Shown here: piece after piece, positions 41,849-50,679 of the stretch
Numbering within the stretch: the first letter of the stretch is position 1
Layout: each line of letters starts with the position of its first letter
IMG/VR virus record: IMGVR_UViG_3300028840_004170
Coordinates: 1 to 64,000 of that record
Strand: one strand, 5' to 3'
DNA: 64,000 nucleotides
From: a virus
Notes under the pieces: generated by a model
What the model was told of the DNA's origin: nothing
Databases searched by the model: none
Seen by the model: the letters and a program-made list of their open reading frames with translations, nothing else
Translations under genes and position numbers: made by a program

Positions 41849-42277
41849 ATGATCTATACTTTTGAATGTGAATGTGGGGAAATGACAAAGAAGAATCTTT
41901 CCGTTGAAGAAAGAGATTCTGAAATATTATGTAGCTGTGGGAATCAGATGGATCGAGTCTTTAACCCTGGCTCAGTGAATTTTTCGTTGAAAGGTTGGGG
42001 TTGGACCGGCAGGGATTGGAAAGAGAAAAGGGCACGGGAGCAACGATCTGTGGATATGGCTCTCAAACAAAATGAGAGGTATGGAGAAGGGGCAAAGTTG
42101 GTTCCTAATTATAAAGGGCAAAAGGCTGATTCTTGGGAACAGGTGAGAGATCAAGCAGTCATGGAGAAGGGTTCTCAGGTTGCAGCTCAGTATCAACCTT
42201 TGATTGAAAAAGAACGGTCTGGTCCAAGATCAAAAAATGAGGTTATTGACAAGACCGTTAAAGACATGAGGAGTTAG
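41849..42277 (+). CDS. FmdB-like zinc-ribbon protein, copy 1
   Basis: 142 residues. The N-terminal ribbon has CEC near 8-10 and CSC near 33-35 (TFECECGEMTKK, EILCSCGNQMDRVF), then charged helical sequence. The layout resembles the protein at 60114-60530: ribbon, then an NFS... segment, then a charged helical region ending in a basic tail. Two such ribbon proteins in one virion operon suggest diverged paralogues, perhaps small structural or assembly factors. Confidence 0.65.
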   Translation: MIYTFECECGEMTKKNLSVEERDSEILCSCGNQMDRVFNPGSVNFSLKGWGWTGRDWKEKRAREQRSVDMALKQNERYGEGAKLVPNYKGQKADSWEQVRDQAVMEKGSQVAAQYQPLIEKERSGPRSKNEVIDKTVKDMRS

Positions 42278-42279
42278 AA

Positions 42280-42918
42280 ATGCCATTCCGACATATGATT
42301 AGCATAAGGAAAAGAGCGAAAGACCTTGTTGATATATTGATTGATAATCAAGAAGGGAATCCTTCTTTTACTTTAGAATTTTGTCAAGAGCTTCAAGGAT
42401 CGTATGGGGATACTATCCAAATACCACAGTTTACTGGTGGAAAGTCAGATTCAATTACTCATGCAGTGGCTTATACTGGTCATGGTCTTCCAAAAAATGT
42501 AACACGTTTTATTTTCAATCCTGCTGATGTTTCAATGGATGATGAATCAGTATTTTGGATTGAGTTGACTGTAGATGGTGGTCCTGCCGCTGGTACTCAG
42601 CTTCCATTTCCAATCATTTCCCCTATTTATAGAGATCGGTCAAATTTCATTGTGGAAGGTACCGCTCCTACTGGTGGTATAGAAGTTTTATTGCCATGTG
42701 TTTCTGATGAGATCTTCATCCAAAACACAGGTCTCACACCACAAATGTTTGTGAAATATGAAGAAAATGGTGGTGAATTTGTTGTTCCAGCTCTAGGTGC
42801 AAATGAGCCCCCAGCTTATCCTGAGAAAAATATTTCTAGAGTTTTCATGCGTGGTGATGGTGCTACAGCTAGTTTTACATTAAAAGCTAATCTGAATCAC
42901 GCTCCTTCATATTGGTAA
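42280..42918 (+). CDS. Hypothetical virion-type protein
   Basis: 212 residues, beta-rich, with many Gly/Thr/Pro turns (VDGGPAAGTQLPFPIISPIY; FIVEGTAPTGGIEVLLPCV). It ends SFTLKANLNHAPSYW. Composition and position fit a structural head or tail component. No family recognised. Confidence 0.6.
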   Translation: MPFRHMISIRKRAKDLVDILIDNQEGNPSFTLEFCQELQGSYGDTIQIPQFTGGKSDSITHAVAYTGHGLPKNVTRFIFNPADVSMDDESVFWIELTVDGGPAAGTQLPFPIISPIYRDRSNFIVEGTAPTGGIEVLLPCVSDEIFIQNTGLTPQMFVKYEENGGEFVVPALGANEPPAYPEKNISRVFMRGDGATASFTLKANLNHAPSYW

Positions 42919-42956
42919 TCTACTTTTTCCATTATGCTTTTATAACATCCCTATTT

Positions 42957-42980
42957 AGAGTGGATTTGTGTGTCCACTCT
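42957..42980 (+). other. Perfect 8-bp stem-loop before a ribosome site
   Basis: AGAGTGGA (42957-42964) pairs perfectly with TCCACTCT (42973-42980) around an 8-base loop, ending directly at the AGGAGG of the next gene. No T-run follows, so this is more likely a translation or RNA-stability element than a terminator. Confidence 0.5.
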
Positions 42981-42997
42981 AGGAGGAAAGAAATGTT

Positions 42998-43285
42998 ATG
43001 CCTCTTTGTCGAGTCGGATCTGCCCTTAATACGGATAGGTTCAAATATGGCATTCCATTAATTGGTGATGTGAATGGAGTTAATGTGATGTATCTAACAC
43101 CAGATGTATTTGAGCCAACTTCATTAAGGGTACACTATAATGGTCAAAAACTTCATGAAGGAGCTGTTGAAGATTACACTATCTCTGAAAGTGGTGGGGT
43201 AGGTACAGGTTATGATACTGTGACTTTGAACTTTGCTCCTTTTGGAGATGACAGAGTAACTGCAAATTATATAACTGCTATTTAG
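42998..43285 (+). CDS. Small beta-rich virion-type protein
   Basis: 95 residues. Pattern: GVNVMYLTPDVFEPTSLRVHYNGQKL (key parts: NGQKL, a loop-strand motif), then YTISESGGVGTGYDTVTLNF. This resembles short phage structural domains that carry one adhesin-like beta unit. The ATG at 42998 gives the only long frame, although AGGAGG lies 11 bases away. No function assigned. Confidence 0.58.
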   Translation: MPLCRVGSALNTDRFKYGIPLIGDVNGVNVMYLTPDVFEPTSLRVHYNGQKLHEGAVEDYTISESGGVGTGYDTVTLNFAPFGDDRVTANYITAI

Positions 43286-43319
43286 CGTTGGTTAAAAAAC
43301 TTTTTTTGGAGGTTTAGAA

Positions 43320-45257
43320 ATGGGTAGAACATATATCAGGCAAGTCACTCAGATCAATCCATCTGATACCTATGATGATACTATTGCTCCAGGATCAACT
43401 TTGGAGACAAACCCAAGTAACATTGAGGATGATCTGAATGGTCTTCGTTCTATGCTCAAGAGAGTCTTGTATTACACAGAGAGTGGTAATTGGTATGATG
43501 AAGTGCCAACAATAAATACCAAGACCAGAGGTATATACCAAATTGCCACACATCTTGATGCTTTAGAGGAACACAAGTTCCTCTTTAGAGCACAGGTGCT
43601 TACTGACATTACTGTCCCTGCAAGTGTTGTTCCTACAGGTTCTATTACTACAGTAGCAAAAGCTAATCTTTCTGATGGTGAAACTTTTGTTATTAGTGAT
43701 GGTACTAATCCTGCTGTGACATTCTACTTTGATGTTACTGGCACATACACTCCAGGAAGTGGTTATGATGCAACTAACATTCGAGTAAATGTAAGTGGTG
43801 ACACTACAGCAGATGATGTTCGAGATACTTGCATTGCAGCTATTGATGGTGTTGGTGCTGGACTCTTGGTAGATGCTTCAAATGGTGGTGCTGCTACTGT
43901 AACCCTTACACATGATCAGGGTGGTAGTGCTGGTAACCAGACAGTTACTGAAACAGTTTCAGATGCTGGTTTTGCAGTTTCAGGGCTTACTGGTGGTGCT
44001 GGTGATCATGTTACTTTGAGCCAGGCTAGTAGTGAAACACCTACTGAGACAGCGGCTGTCAATGCAGGAACTGCAAATGGTTGTGTTGTTGCTACATTAT
44101 CTGGTGATGTTGGAAGCCATGACCTTGCTGAAGTCTCTGGTGTTAATACTATCAACCCCAAAAACTTAGTAGTTATCAGGGACGCTACTACTGGAGACCC
44201 AATTCTTTCTAATCAAAAAGAAATTCTTGGGTTGTTGCAAACTGAAACTGGGGTTACAGATGGTACTGCCTTTAATGACAGTACAGCACAGGTACAGATT
44301 TCATTTGTAGTTGAGAATGGTACTGCTGATGATCTTATCCCTTGTGATGCTGCTGATATTGGTGGTAAATCTGTTAATTACAGTTATGTACGTCGATTGA
44401 ATCTTGATTCTTTGCCAGAACAAGCATTCTTAACAGGTGTGTTTACAGATGTAAGTGCCTCTGTTGATGTTACTCTTGATAATGCTATTGACAATCAAGC
44501 TGGACCAGCAACACAGATTCAGAATATTGATTGGCGTATCTCTGATACTTATACTCTTGATTTCCAAACCAGTGACGGTGGTGTAGACCTTTTGAGTATT
44601 AAGCCTAATGCTGCTGGTGATGAAATTGAGTTAAATGTAGATGACCTTGATATAAACAATGTCAACACAGCCGACTTTGCACAAGGAGCTGCATTTGACA
44701 CTGGTGGCACCACTATCAATGTAGGTGATACCGCTGGTCAGATTGATTCTGCTGCTGGTCTGACTCTGGCTTCAGGTGGTGCTGGAGATGTCAAACTTGA
44801 TTCTGTGAATGAGATCCTTTTTGATGATGGGTATCGTTCAGGATCTACATTCAGTGTGGATCTTAAATTGGCTGCAAATTCTACTGAATGGGATAATTAC
44901 GAAACAGCTTTTGGTGAAGTGTCATTGCTGAATGCTATTGTTCAAGCTTCTACAGCAGCAGATACTGAGAAGACTGTTGCAGTAGTTACAGCAGCTACGA
45001 TTGCTGCTAATACAAATGTGACAGGAGCTGGTGGATCACCAAATATTGATGCTCAACTTTCTGATTATTCAACCTATACATTTGTAACCGATGTTGATAT
45101 ATATTTGAATGGTGTGCTGATGCGTAATGGTGCTGATGCAGCAGCAAATCATGATGTATACCCAGGTGATGCACCAGCTAATGGGGATCTGAAATTTGAG
45201 TTTGCATTGACAGGTTCTCCTGGTAATCCTGATGTTATCACAATGATTATCAGGTAG
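43320..45257 (+). CDS. Large virion surface protein, probably tail or head fibre-like
   Basis: 645 residues. The N-terminal 100 residues are helical and may anchor it (LNGLRSMLKRVLYYTESG). The rest is Asp/Thr/Ala/Gly-rich beta sequence with repeated strand-turn units (GETFVISDGTNPAVTFYF, VSGDTTADDVRDTCIAAIDG, TVTLTHDQGGSAGNQT). The unit with TFYFD...IRVNVSGDTTADDVR resembles the Flagellin-IN-type units in the tail sheath at the right edge. Probably an exposed virion protein. No enzymatic motif. Confidence 0.62.
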   Translation: MGRTYIRQVTQINPSDTYDDTIAPGSTLETNPSNIEDDLNGLRSMLKRVLYYTESGNWYDEVPTINTKTRGIYQIATHLDALEEHKFLFRAQVLTDITVPASVVPTGSITTVAKANLSDGETFVISDGTNPAVTFYFDVTGTYTPGSGYDATNIRVNVSGDTTADDVRDTCIAAIDGVGAGLLVDASNGGAATVTLTHDQGGSAGNQTVTETVSDAGFAVSGLTGGAGDHVTLSQASSETPTETAAVNAGTANGCVVATLSGDVGSHDLAEVSGVNTINPKNLVVIRDATTGDPILSNQKEILGLLQTETGVTDGTAFNDSTAQVQISFVVENGTADDLIPCDAADIGGKSVNYSYVRRLNLDSLPEQAFLTGVFTDVSASVDVTLDNAIDNQAGPATQIQNIDWRISDTYTLDFQTSDGGVDLLSIKPNAAGDEIELNVDDLDINNVNTADFAQGAAFDTGGTTINVGDTAGQIDSAAGLTLASGGAGDVKLDSVNEILFDDGYRSGSTFSVDLKLAANSTEWDNYETAFGEVSLLNAIVQASTAADTEKTVAVVTAATIAANTNVTGAGGSPNIDAQLSDYSTYTFVTDVDIYLNGVLMRNGADAAANHDVYPGDAPANGDLKFEFALTGSPGNPDVITMIIR

Positions 45258-45303
45258 TATCAACTAATATATATGTAGCTAAAAACAACTAGAGGAGATG
45301 TAG

Positions 45304-45906
45304 ATGAATGTAGAAAAGTCAGAACTGAAGATGTTGATTACCAAAGAGGTTGGTAAGAGACTAAGTGCTCAGGAGGAAGCTGCAAAACAAGAGCTGTATC
45401 GTAATGACGGTGCTATTGGTGCTTTGAAGCAAGGTATAGAAAAGTTAGAAAATCATAAGGGATACTATAAGAAGAAGTTAATGGGTGAAGAAATGTCACC
45501 TGAAGAGCATACTATGGTGGTGACAGCTATAGATCAGTGTAAAGGTATCCTTACCAATTTGTCAGATGCAGCTTTTATCAATAAACAGATTAAACAGGGA
45601 GAAGTGTTAGCCTTTGGTAAAAGTGAGAATATTCTTTCTTCAATGCATGAAGAAGAACGGGCAAAATTAGAAACTCTCTATAAAGCCATCGAAGATGGTA
45701 CTATAACTCCAGATAGTGATGGTTCTGTGCGTCCTTCTTTACAAGCTGCACGAGGGAAATCAGTGGTGGCTGACCTCAATGAGCGTAGAGCCAAAGCAGC
45801 AAAAGAAAAAGCTGAAAAGAAAGAAGGTGCTGCCAAGAAAGCAACTAAAGCAGCTACTAAGAAAACCGAGGCTTCAAAGAAGCGAGGGAGACCTAAAAAG
45901 TCTTAG
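45304..45906 (+). CDS. Helical protein with Lys/Ala-rich, AT-hook-like tail
   Basis: 200 residues. Residues 1-130 are helical, with a coiled-coil-like core (GALKQGIEKLENHKGYYKKK). From about 155 the tail turns histone-H1-like (AKEKAEKKEGAAKKATKAAT) and ends KKRGRPKKS, an AT-hook. It may bind packaged or host DNA. Its position among virion genes suggests a capsid-internal or DNA-associated protein. GAGGAG precedes the ATG. Confidence 0.62.
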   Translation: MNVEKSELKMLITKEVGKRLSAQEEAAKQELYRNDGAIGALKQGIEKLENHKGYYKKKLMGEEMSPEEHTMVVTAIDQCKGILTNLSDAAFINKQIKQGEVLAFGKSENILSSMHEEERAKLETLYKAIEDGTITPDSDGSVRPSLQAARGKSVVADLNERRAKAAKEKAEKKEGAAKKATKAATKKTEASKKRGRPKKS

Positions 45907-45926
45907 ATAGAATAGGATGAAGGGAT

Positions 45927-46415
45927 ATGCCTCGAACTCCAGATAGAGTGTACGGACCTTCACTGGAGGAAGAGACTCGATACGATGAGCAAACTGAAGA
46001 TCCTACAGAAGAAGGTGCTGTACGATATGTAAGTGGAGCCTTTAAGCTCAAAGACAGCCTGGGTATATACAATCCTCGTACTGGTGGGAGTGGTATAACT
46101 GAGGCAGAACATAAAGTTCTAAGGCAGTTAATCCACTTTATAGACAATGGTCCTGCTGAGGGTTTTGTGTCAGGGGCATATAGAGAAATCCTTCCCTCTG
46201 CCGATCCTTTTCCCACCTCAGAGATATGGTGGGAATCCTCCTCAAAAACTAAGAAGATAGTTGAACTTACCATTACTCGAAATGCTAATAAAATACCAAC
46301 TGCTGAGGAGTGGAAAGTATATGATACTGATGGTTCTACAGTATTGGCTACTGTAACAGATACTATATCGTATACTGGTATTTTTGAGACTTCCAGAACG
46401 AGGGCAATAACATGA
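45927..46415 (+). CDS. Hypothetical virion-type protein
   Basis: 162 residues. An acidic N-terminus, then beta-type sequence (SGAYREILPSADPFPTSEIW, KKIVELTITRNANKIPTAEE, EWKVYDTDGSTVLATVTDT). The IVELTITRN...W.VYD pattern recalls phage surface proteins that link to fibre modules. ATGA overlap with the next gene. No family recognised. Confidence 0.58.
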   Translation: MPRTPDRVYGPSLEEETRYDEQTEDPTEEGAVRYVSGAFKLKDSLGIYNPRTGGSGITEAEHKVLRQLIHFIDNGPAEGFVSGAYREILPSADPFPTSEIWWESSSKTKKIVELTITRNANKIPTAEEWKVYDTDGSTVLATVTDTISYTGIFETSRTRAIT

Positions 46416-47401
46416 GTCGTAGCCCTGCTGTGATATTATATGATAGTGCTGCTCATCCAGTAGGGGTTGAGTTGGATGGTTCAATTTATCGCCTTCAGAC
46501 CCAAACCAAATTAGCTACAGGTCATGGTTTAGCGACAGAAGCTAAACAAGATGTTTTGGAAGCCTCTCTCACGTCAATTGAAGGGGATACCGATAATCTT
46601 GACGTAGCTCTTTCATCTCGTGCCTCAGAATCAACTGCTGACCTGATTCGAGCAAAGACAGATAATCTTGATGTAGCATTATCTACACGTACAAAGCCGA
46701 GTGACCTCCAAAAAACAGTGTTGCATGATGGGTCCGGTAATCCTGTCGGTATCATTCTTGATGGTGCTGTATATCGTTTGCAATCAGAATCAAAAATAGC
46801 AAAAGGATCTTCTGATTTAGTGTCTCTAGATGCCATTGACACAATCAGTGGGCAGGGTAGGCTGAAAGCAACATTGTATTCACTCGGAGGTGAGCCCATA
46901 GCGTTCACTTCTGCACCACCAGACCCATCCTCAATCAGAAATTCATATGTGCTTAACGGAAGCAATGATTCGTTGCTAGTGGATGGGAGTGTTACACCTG
47001 TTGAATTTACATATGAAGCAGATTCAACATATGATATTTCTCTGCAAGAGATGAAACTCACCATAGCATCAAATTCTATTACCTTCGGCAATGGTTACTT
47101 TGGTGCTGTATCAGGACCATTGACCAATGGTGTATTGGTTCAAATAACAGCAGGTGGTAATACTGGGACAGTGATCAATATACAGCAGAATGAGGGTTTT
47201 GTGAATTTTGCATCCCCCGGTGGTTTTCAATGGGTCGTGAGCAGTAAAGATTTGCTGTCTACAACCTGGTTAATTGGTGGGGGGTTGAGGTTATATGCAG
47301 GAACATCGGATAGAGTTTCTGTTACGGTAAGAGATGATATTGATTCTGCTGGGGTGTATTTTAGATGTTTTGTTAAGGGTAATTTACTTCCATCAGTGTG
47401 A
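46412..47401 (+). CDS. Virion surface protein with internal duplications
   Basis: 329 residues. Two related units: VILYDSAAHPVGVELDGSIYRLQ near residue 7 and VLHDGSGNPVGIILDGAVYRLQ near 102. Between them TDNLDVALSSR and TDNLDVALSTR repeat. The C-terminal 170 residues are beta-rich (NGVLVQITAGGNTGTVINI, VSVTVRDDIDSAGVYFRCFV), similar in pattern to the ends of the next two genes. Probably part of a fibre or baseplate-edge assembly. Confidence 0.58.
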   Translation: MSRSPAVILYDSAAHPVGVELDGSIYRLQTQTKLATGHGLATEAKQDVLEASLTSIEGDTDNLDVALSSRASESTADLIRAKTDNLDVALSTRTKPSDLQKTVLHDGSGNPVGIILDGAVYRLQSESKIAKGSSDLVSLDAIDTISGQGRLKATLYSLGGEPIAFTSAPPDPSSIRNSYVLNGSNDSLLVDGSVTPVEFTYEADSTYDISLQEMKLTIASNSITFGNGYFGAVSGPLTNGVLVQITAGGNTGTVINIQQNEGFVNFASPGGFQWVVSSKDLLSTTWLIGGGLRLYAGTSDRVSVTVRDDIDSAGVYFRCFVKGNLLPSV

Positions 47402-47408
47402 GATAGTA

Positions 47409-48395
47409 ATGCCGATTAATACTGTTGTGATTAACAATTTGAATCTTGAGCGTTCTAAGTTCAAACGTCTCGATAATGGCTCCGAAGAGATGGCTATTAA
47501 TGGTGCTGCTCAAGGTACACCTACAGTAATTTGGAATGGAACTGGTGCTGGAGATACTGGTGGTGATTGGGATCACGAGGCACAAGGAACAGAAACAGCA
47601 GAGTCAAAATATTCTGGGACAAATGGTCTTGATAGTGGTGAAAGGTCAGCCGGACAAGAGACAAGATTTGATTATGGGGAGAATCAAGACATAGCTGGGA
47701 CATATGATACCTTGACTTTCTGGATGCAGCCCAAAGCCTATCCTGTAGGTTCAAATTTCAAGATTCTATTTAGAACCAGTGGGGGTTCTAATCCTGGTAA
47801 TGTCCTTTATGTTGCTGATTATATTGATAACTTTGATCTGGATATTTGGCAGCAAGTTAATATTCCAATAGCAGATTTTGATCTCGTAAATGATGTTGCT
47901 AAGTTAGTTTTCATTTATGCCTCTCAAGGTGGTCAGCATTTCTGGTTTGATGATATTGAGCTGAATAGTAGTGGTGGGGGAGGTCCTTATACGTTCAGAA
48001 TCTCAGCACCTAGCACAGAAATATATCATGTAGATTCAATGAAACTTATCGTGGTTTCTGGTACTTCTGGCTGGAATTCAAATTCTTTTGCAGATATTAC
48101 AAGTGGTTTAGCAAATGGTGTTTTGATTCGACATCTAGATACTGAACCAGAAGAAGACCAAACTTTGTGGTCTTTCACTATGAAGACGAATGTAGACCTT
48201 TTTGGGTATCTACGTCCAGTAGATGATATGGTATTTTCGGATAATACTCAGATGTTTGTTTTTCTGCTAAAACCCGAGATAGCTACAGTGCATATAACTG
48301 ATAAAAAAGTTCTTGATATTGTGATTCGAGACAATCTTTCAAGTTTAACTAAGATGAGAGCTTTTCTTCATTATGGTGTGGAGGTGATTGAATGA
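47409..48395 (+). CDS. Virion protein with carbohydrate-binding-module-like domain
   Basis: 328 residues from the ATG at 47409. A longer frame beginning at 47334 would add a hydrophobic stretch lying inside the previous gene. Residues about 60-210 look like a jelly-roll CBM: TLTFWMQPKAYPVGSNFKIL and IWQQVNIPIADFD, ending WFDDIELNSSGGGG. A second beta domain follows (FSFTMKTNVDLFGYLRP type, here LWSFTMKTNVDLFGY). Suggests glycan binding at the host surface. ATGA overlap downstream. Confidence 0.6.
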   Translation: MPINTVVINNLNLERSKFKRLDNGSEEMAINGAAQGTPTVIWNGTGAGDTGGDWDHEAQGTETAESKYSGTNGLDSGERSAGQETRFDYGENQDIAGTYDTLTFWMQPKAYPVGSNFKILFRTSGGSNPGNVLYVADYIDNFDLDIWQQVNIPIADFDLVNDVAKLVFIYASQGGQHFWFDDIELNSSGGGGPYTFRISAPSTEIYHVDSMKLIVVSGTSGWNSNSFADITSGLANGVLIRHLDTEPEEDQTLWSFTMKTNVDLFGYLRPVDDMVFSDNTQMFVFLLKPEIATVHITDKKVLDIVIRDNLSSLTKMRAFLHYGVEVIE

Positions 48396-49123
48396 TAGAT
48401 CTCAGAAATCCTCCACGGTTTTCAGATGGGAAACCACATTACGTCCCAGATATCTTTCCGTCTGGGATGGTAAGTAATTATACTGGTGTAAGTGATGATG
48501 TGTCTAATGGAGTGAAATTTGCTGGTACTGAATTCTCAAAAGCATATGTTATGGGTGGTAGTGACAGCATTGAGTTTCAATTCATTGAATGGTCTTACCT
48601 AGCTGGTGGTATGGTTTTCTATGATGGTGGTAAGCCAGGTGATAAGGTCTCATTTAGTATTTATGCTCCAGCTACTGTAGGGACTTCTAATCCAGGAGCC
48701 GGTAATTATTTGAAATATGAGATAGCTCCAAATACACATGTTTATATACCATATCCCAATGGTGGTTGGGATTTGGATCTGTCTGAAAAATTAAATGGTA
48801 ATGTAACTTTTACTAAAGTGGTTCCAGTACCAGCTCCTGGTAATAATACAGGATGGTTTGATTGGGACCCAGATACAGAAACAGTATCAATTAATGTAAC
48901 TGGAAAAGGAGGGTATAATCTGATTGATCAGCCTATATCATTAGCTACTTTTGTATCAAAAATACCTTTAATTGGAAATGGTGAAGTGCCTCTTGTTATT
49001 CCGGCTGTTAAGCCTATGCGGGTACTTGCTCATTGGATACATAAAGTTGTGATAGTCAATAATTCAGATAAGGCTCTTGATGTAGGTTGGATTTTGTATC
49101 TGGGTAAGAAAAATGCCGTATAG
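48392..49123 (+). CDS. Hypothetical virion-type protein
   Basis: 243 residues, beta-rich and aromatic (IEFQFIEWSYLAGGMVFYDG, KVSFSIYAPATVG, HVYIPYPNGGWDLDLSE). The end reads ALDVGWILYLGKKNAV. Composition matches neighbouring surface proteins. No signal peptide or catalytic motif. No family recognised. Confidence 0.58.
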   Translation: MIDLRNPPRFSDGKPHYVPDIFPSGMVSNYTGVSDDVSNGVKFAGTEFSKAYVMGGSDSIEFQFIEWSYLAGGMVFYDGGKPGDKVSFSIYAPATVGTSNPGAGNYLKYEIAPNTHVYIPYPNGGWDLDLSEKLNGNVTFTKVVPVPAPGNNTGWFDWDPDTETVSINVTGKGGYNLIDQPISLATFVSKIPLIGNGEVPLVIPAVKPMRVLAHWIHKVVIVNNSDKALDVGWILYLGKKNAV

Positions 49124-49132
49124 GAGTTTGGT

Positions 49133-49660
49133 ATGGAACAACATGTTGATATCTTTTTTACGTGTAGTAGTGCCTGGTATAGTCGTCTTTTAAGATGGGC
49201 TGAAAAGAGTAAGGTAAGTCACACCGGGTTGGAGTATAACAATCTTTCATTTGAAGGTGATAGCTGGACCTTAGAGTCAAGTGCTGGTGGTGTTGAGACG
49301 TTTCCTACAAAGAAAAGACCCCAAAATGTAACTCACCGTTTTCGATGTCAATCATCTAACATTTCATCAGCTTTGAAGGAGATTTCTGAACTTGTTACAT
49401 CTCCTTATGATTGGAAAAGTGCCTTTTTCATTGGGCTGGTGTTCATTGTTTGGAAGTTGTTAAAAGTGAAAATCAAACGACCTTTCAATAATTCTAGAGG
49501 TCAGGTTTGTTCAGAAATGGTCTCTAGATTTCTGAAAGTTTTGGGAAGTCCTGGTATTGATAATTTCGATTTTGAATCTGTGACACCTCAAATGCTTCTT
49601 AGTTATTGTCGAAATCGACCAGAGCTTTTTGTTGAAGTCGATATAGGAGGTGCATTATGA
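49133..49660 (+). CDS. Permuted NlpC/P60 (YiiX-like) papain-fold hydrolase candidate
   Basis: 175 residues. VDIFFTCSSAWYSRLLRWAE opens the domain; SHTGLEY places a candidate catalytic His at 30. The later QVCSEMVSRFLK places the nucleophile Cys at 126. His-before-Cys order and spacing fit the circularly permuted NlpC/P60/LRAT-type group. A hydrophobic stretch (SAFFIGLVFIVWKLL, 97-111) could touch membrane. Possible role: peptidoglycan or acyl-group hydrolysis in lysis or entry. It is followed with overlap by a multi-span membrane protein, which supports a lysis cassette. Confidence 0.62.
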   Translation: MEQHVDIFFTCSSAWYSRLLRWAEKSKVSHTGLEYNNLSFEGDSWTLESSAGGVETFPTKKRPQNVTHRFRCQSSNISSALKEISELVTSPYDWKSAFFIGLVFIVWKLLKVKIKRPFNNSRGQVCSEMVSRFLKVLGSPGIDNFDFESVTPQMLLSYCRNRPELFVEVDIGGAL

Positions 49661-50037
49661 GTATAATACAATGGTGGGTGTCTAGATTTAAGTGGGAGCC
49701 AGATAATTGGTGGTGGGAACAGATCAATATGAAAGAGGCTTGGGGTTGGGTAGGTCTTGAAGATAAGTTACCAGCTTGGACTTTTGTTATACCTGACAAA
49801 TTGTCCCATTTTTTAACATGTTTTCTATTGACATGGCTATTTTTTAGGTTAGGATTAAATAGACATTGGGCAGCCTTTTTGGGTTGGTTCATAATGATGG
49901 GACCATGGGAAATTCTTCTTGATGGTTGTTTTAGGCATGGTGCTTCTTGGAAAGATATGATAGCTAATACGTTAGGTACAATTTTGTGCTGGTGGTGGTT
50001 AGCTAGTTATGGTAATGTAGGTCAGTCCCAGTTGTGA
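49657..50037 (+). CDS. VanZ-like small membrane protein
   Basis: 126 residues, very Trp-rich. Membrane spans lie at about 50-65 (LSHFLTCFLLTWLFFRLG), 70-88 (WAAFLGWFIMMGPWEILLD) and 102-116 (MIANTLGTILCWWWLASY). The motif DKLSHF...WEILLDG...SWKDMIANTLG matches the conserved DK-H/E-D/D-x-x-A-N pattern of VanZ-like proteins. In a phage, next to a papain-fold hydrolase, it might be a holin or envelope modifier. Starts ATGA on the previous stop. Confidence 0.62.
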   Translation: MSIIQWWVSRFKWEPDNWWWEQINMKEAWGWVGLEDKLPAWTFVIPDKLSHFLTCFLLTWLFFRLGLNRHWAAFLGWFIMMGPWEILLDGCFRHGASWKDMIANTLGTILCWWWLASYGNVGQSQL

Positions 50038-50063
50038 TTTTATGTAACTAATAGGAGGAAGAT

Positions 50064-50576
50064 ATGAAAGTTGAGATGACAAGAAAGGAGTTGATTTCTT
50101 TCAATGATACTCTGAAGGCTTTAGCTAGGATCAGAGAAACTAGATTTGCTTATGTCATTGCAAAGAATAAACGTACCATCAAGGATGAACTTGACGCTCT
50201 AGAAGAAGCAAGACAAGCTCCAGATGGCTATGAAGAATACGAAAAGCAACGAGTTAGATTGGTCACAAAACATGCAGTGAAAGATCCAGATGGTAATCCA
50301 ATCTTCCTTCCTAATGGTGCTACTAGAATCAGAAATGAAATTGAGTTCGAAGCTGAATTCAATAAGCTCCGAGAAGAACATCGTGAGGCAGTTGAGTTAG
50401 GTGAAGCTAAAGAAAAGGAACTTCAAGAATTTCTGAAAGAGAAGATTTCATTCGATTTACATGCTGTTGATGTTAAGTATCTTCCAAAAGATCTAAGTTC
50501 TGATGAGATGGAAACATTGATGCCCATCATTGATGGGAATCTAGATGATTTGTTTTTAGACCCTGACCCATCTTAA
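50064..50576 (+). CDS. Hypothetical protein, DUF1617-like pattern
   Basis: 170 residues, mostly helical. The start MTRKELISFNDTLKALARI, then FAYVIAKNKRTIKDELDALE and a KDPDGNPIFLPNG turn resemble a phage family with a conserved Tx-x-EL...Y-x-I-x-KN pattern (DUF1617-like, from memory). Acidic end (DLFLDPDPS). Such proteins occur in tail or lysis regions without a known function. AGGAGG precedes the ATG. Confidence 0.58.
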   Translation: MKVEMTRKELISFNDTLKALARIRETRFAYVIAKNKRTIKDELDALEEARQAPDGYEEYEKQRVRLVTKHAVKDPDGNPIFLPNGATRIRNEIEFEAEFNKLREEHREAVELGEAKEKELQEFLKEKISFDLHAVDVKYLPKDLSSDEMETLMPIIDGNLDDLFLDPDPS

Positions 50577-50626
50577 ACATAGATATCTCTATAAATAAAT
50601 CTTCAAATTATATATTTATTTTTCCT

Positions 50627-50655
50627 GTCTATTGATGGTCATGTTGCGCTATAAT
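50627..50655 (+). promoter_or_regulatory. Possible promoter (-10 only)
   Basis: A perfect TATAAT at 50650-50655 in a 100-base AT-rich gap, 25 bases before the next ATG. No convincing -35 at the usual distance, so it would need an activator or a phage-specific factor. Confidence 0.28.
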
Positions 50656-50679
50656 TGACAGAGGAGGGTTGTATAGTCT

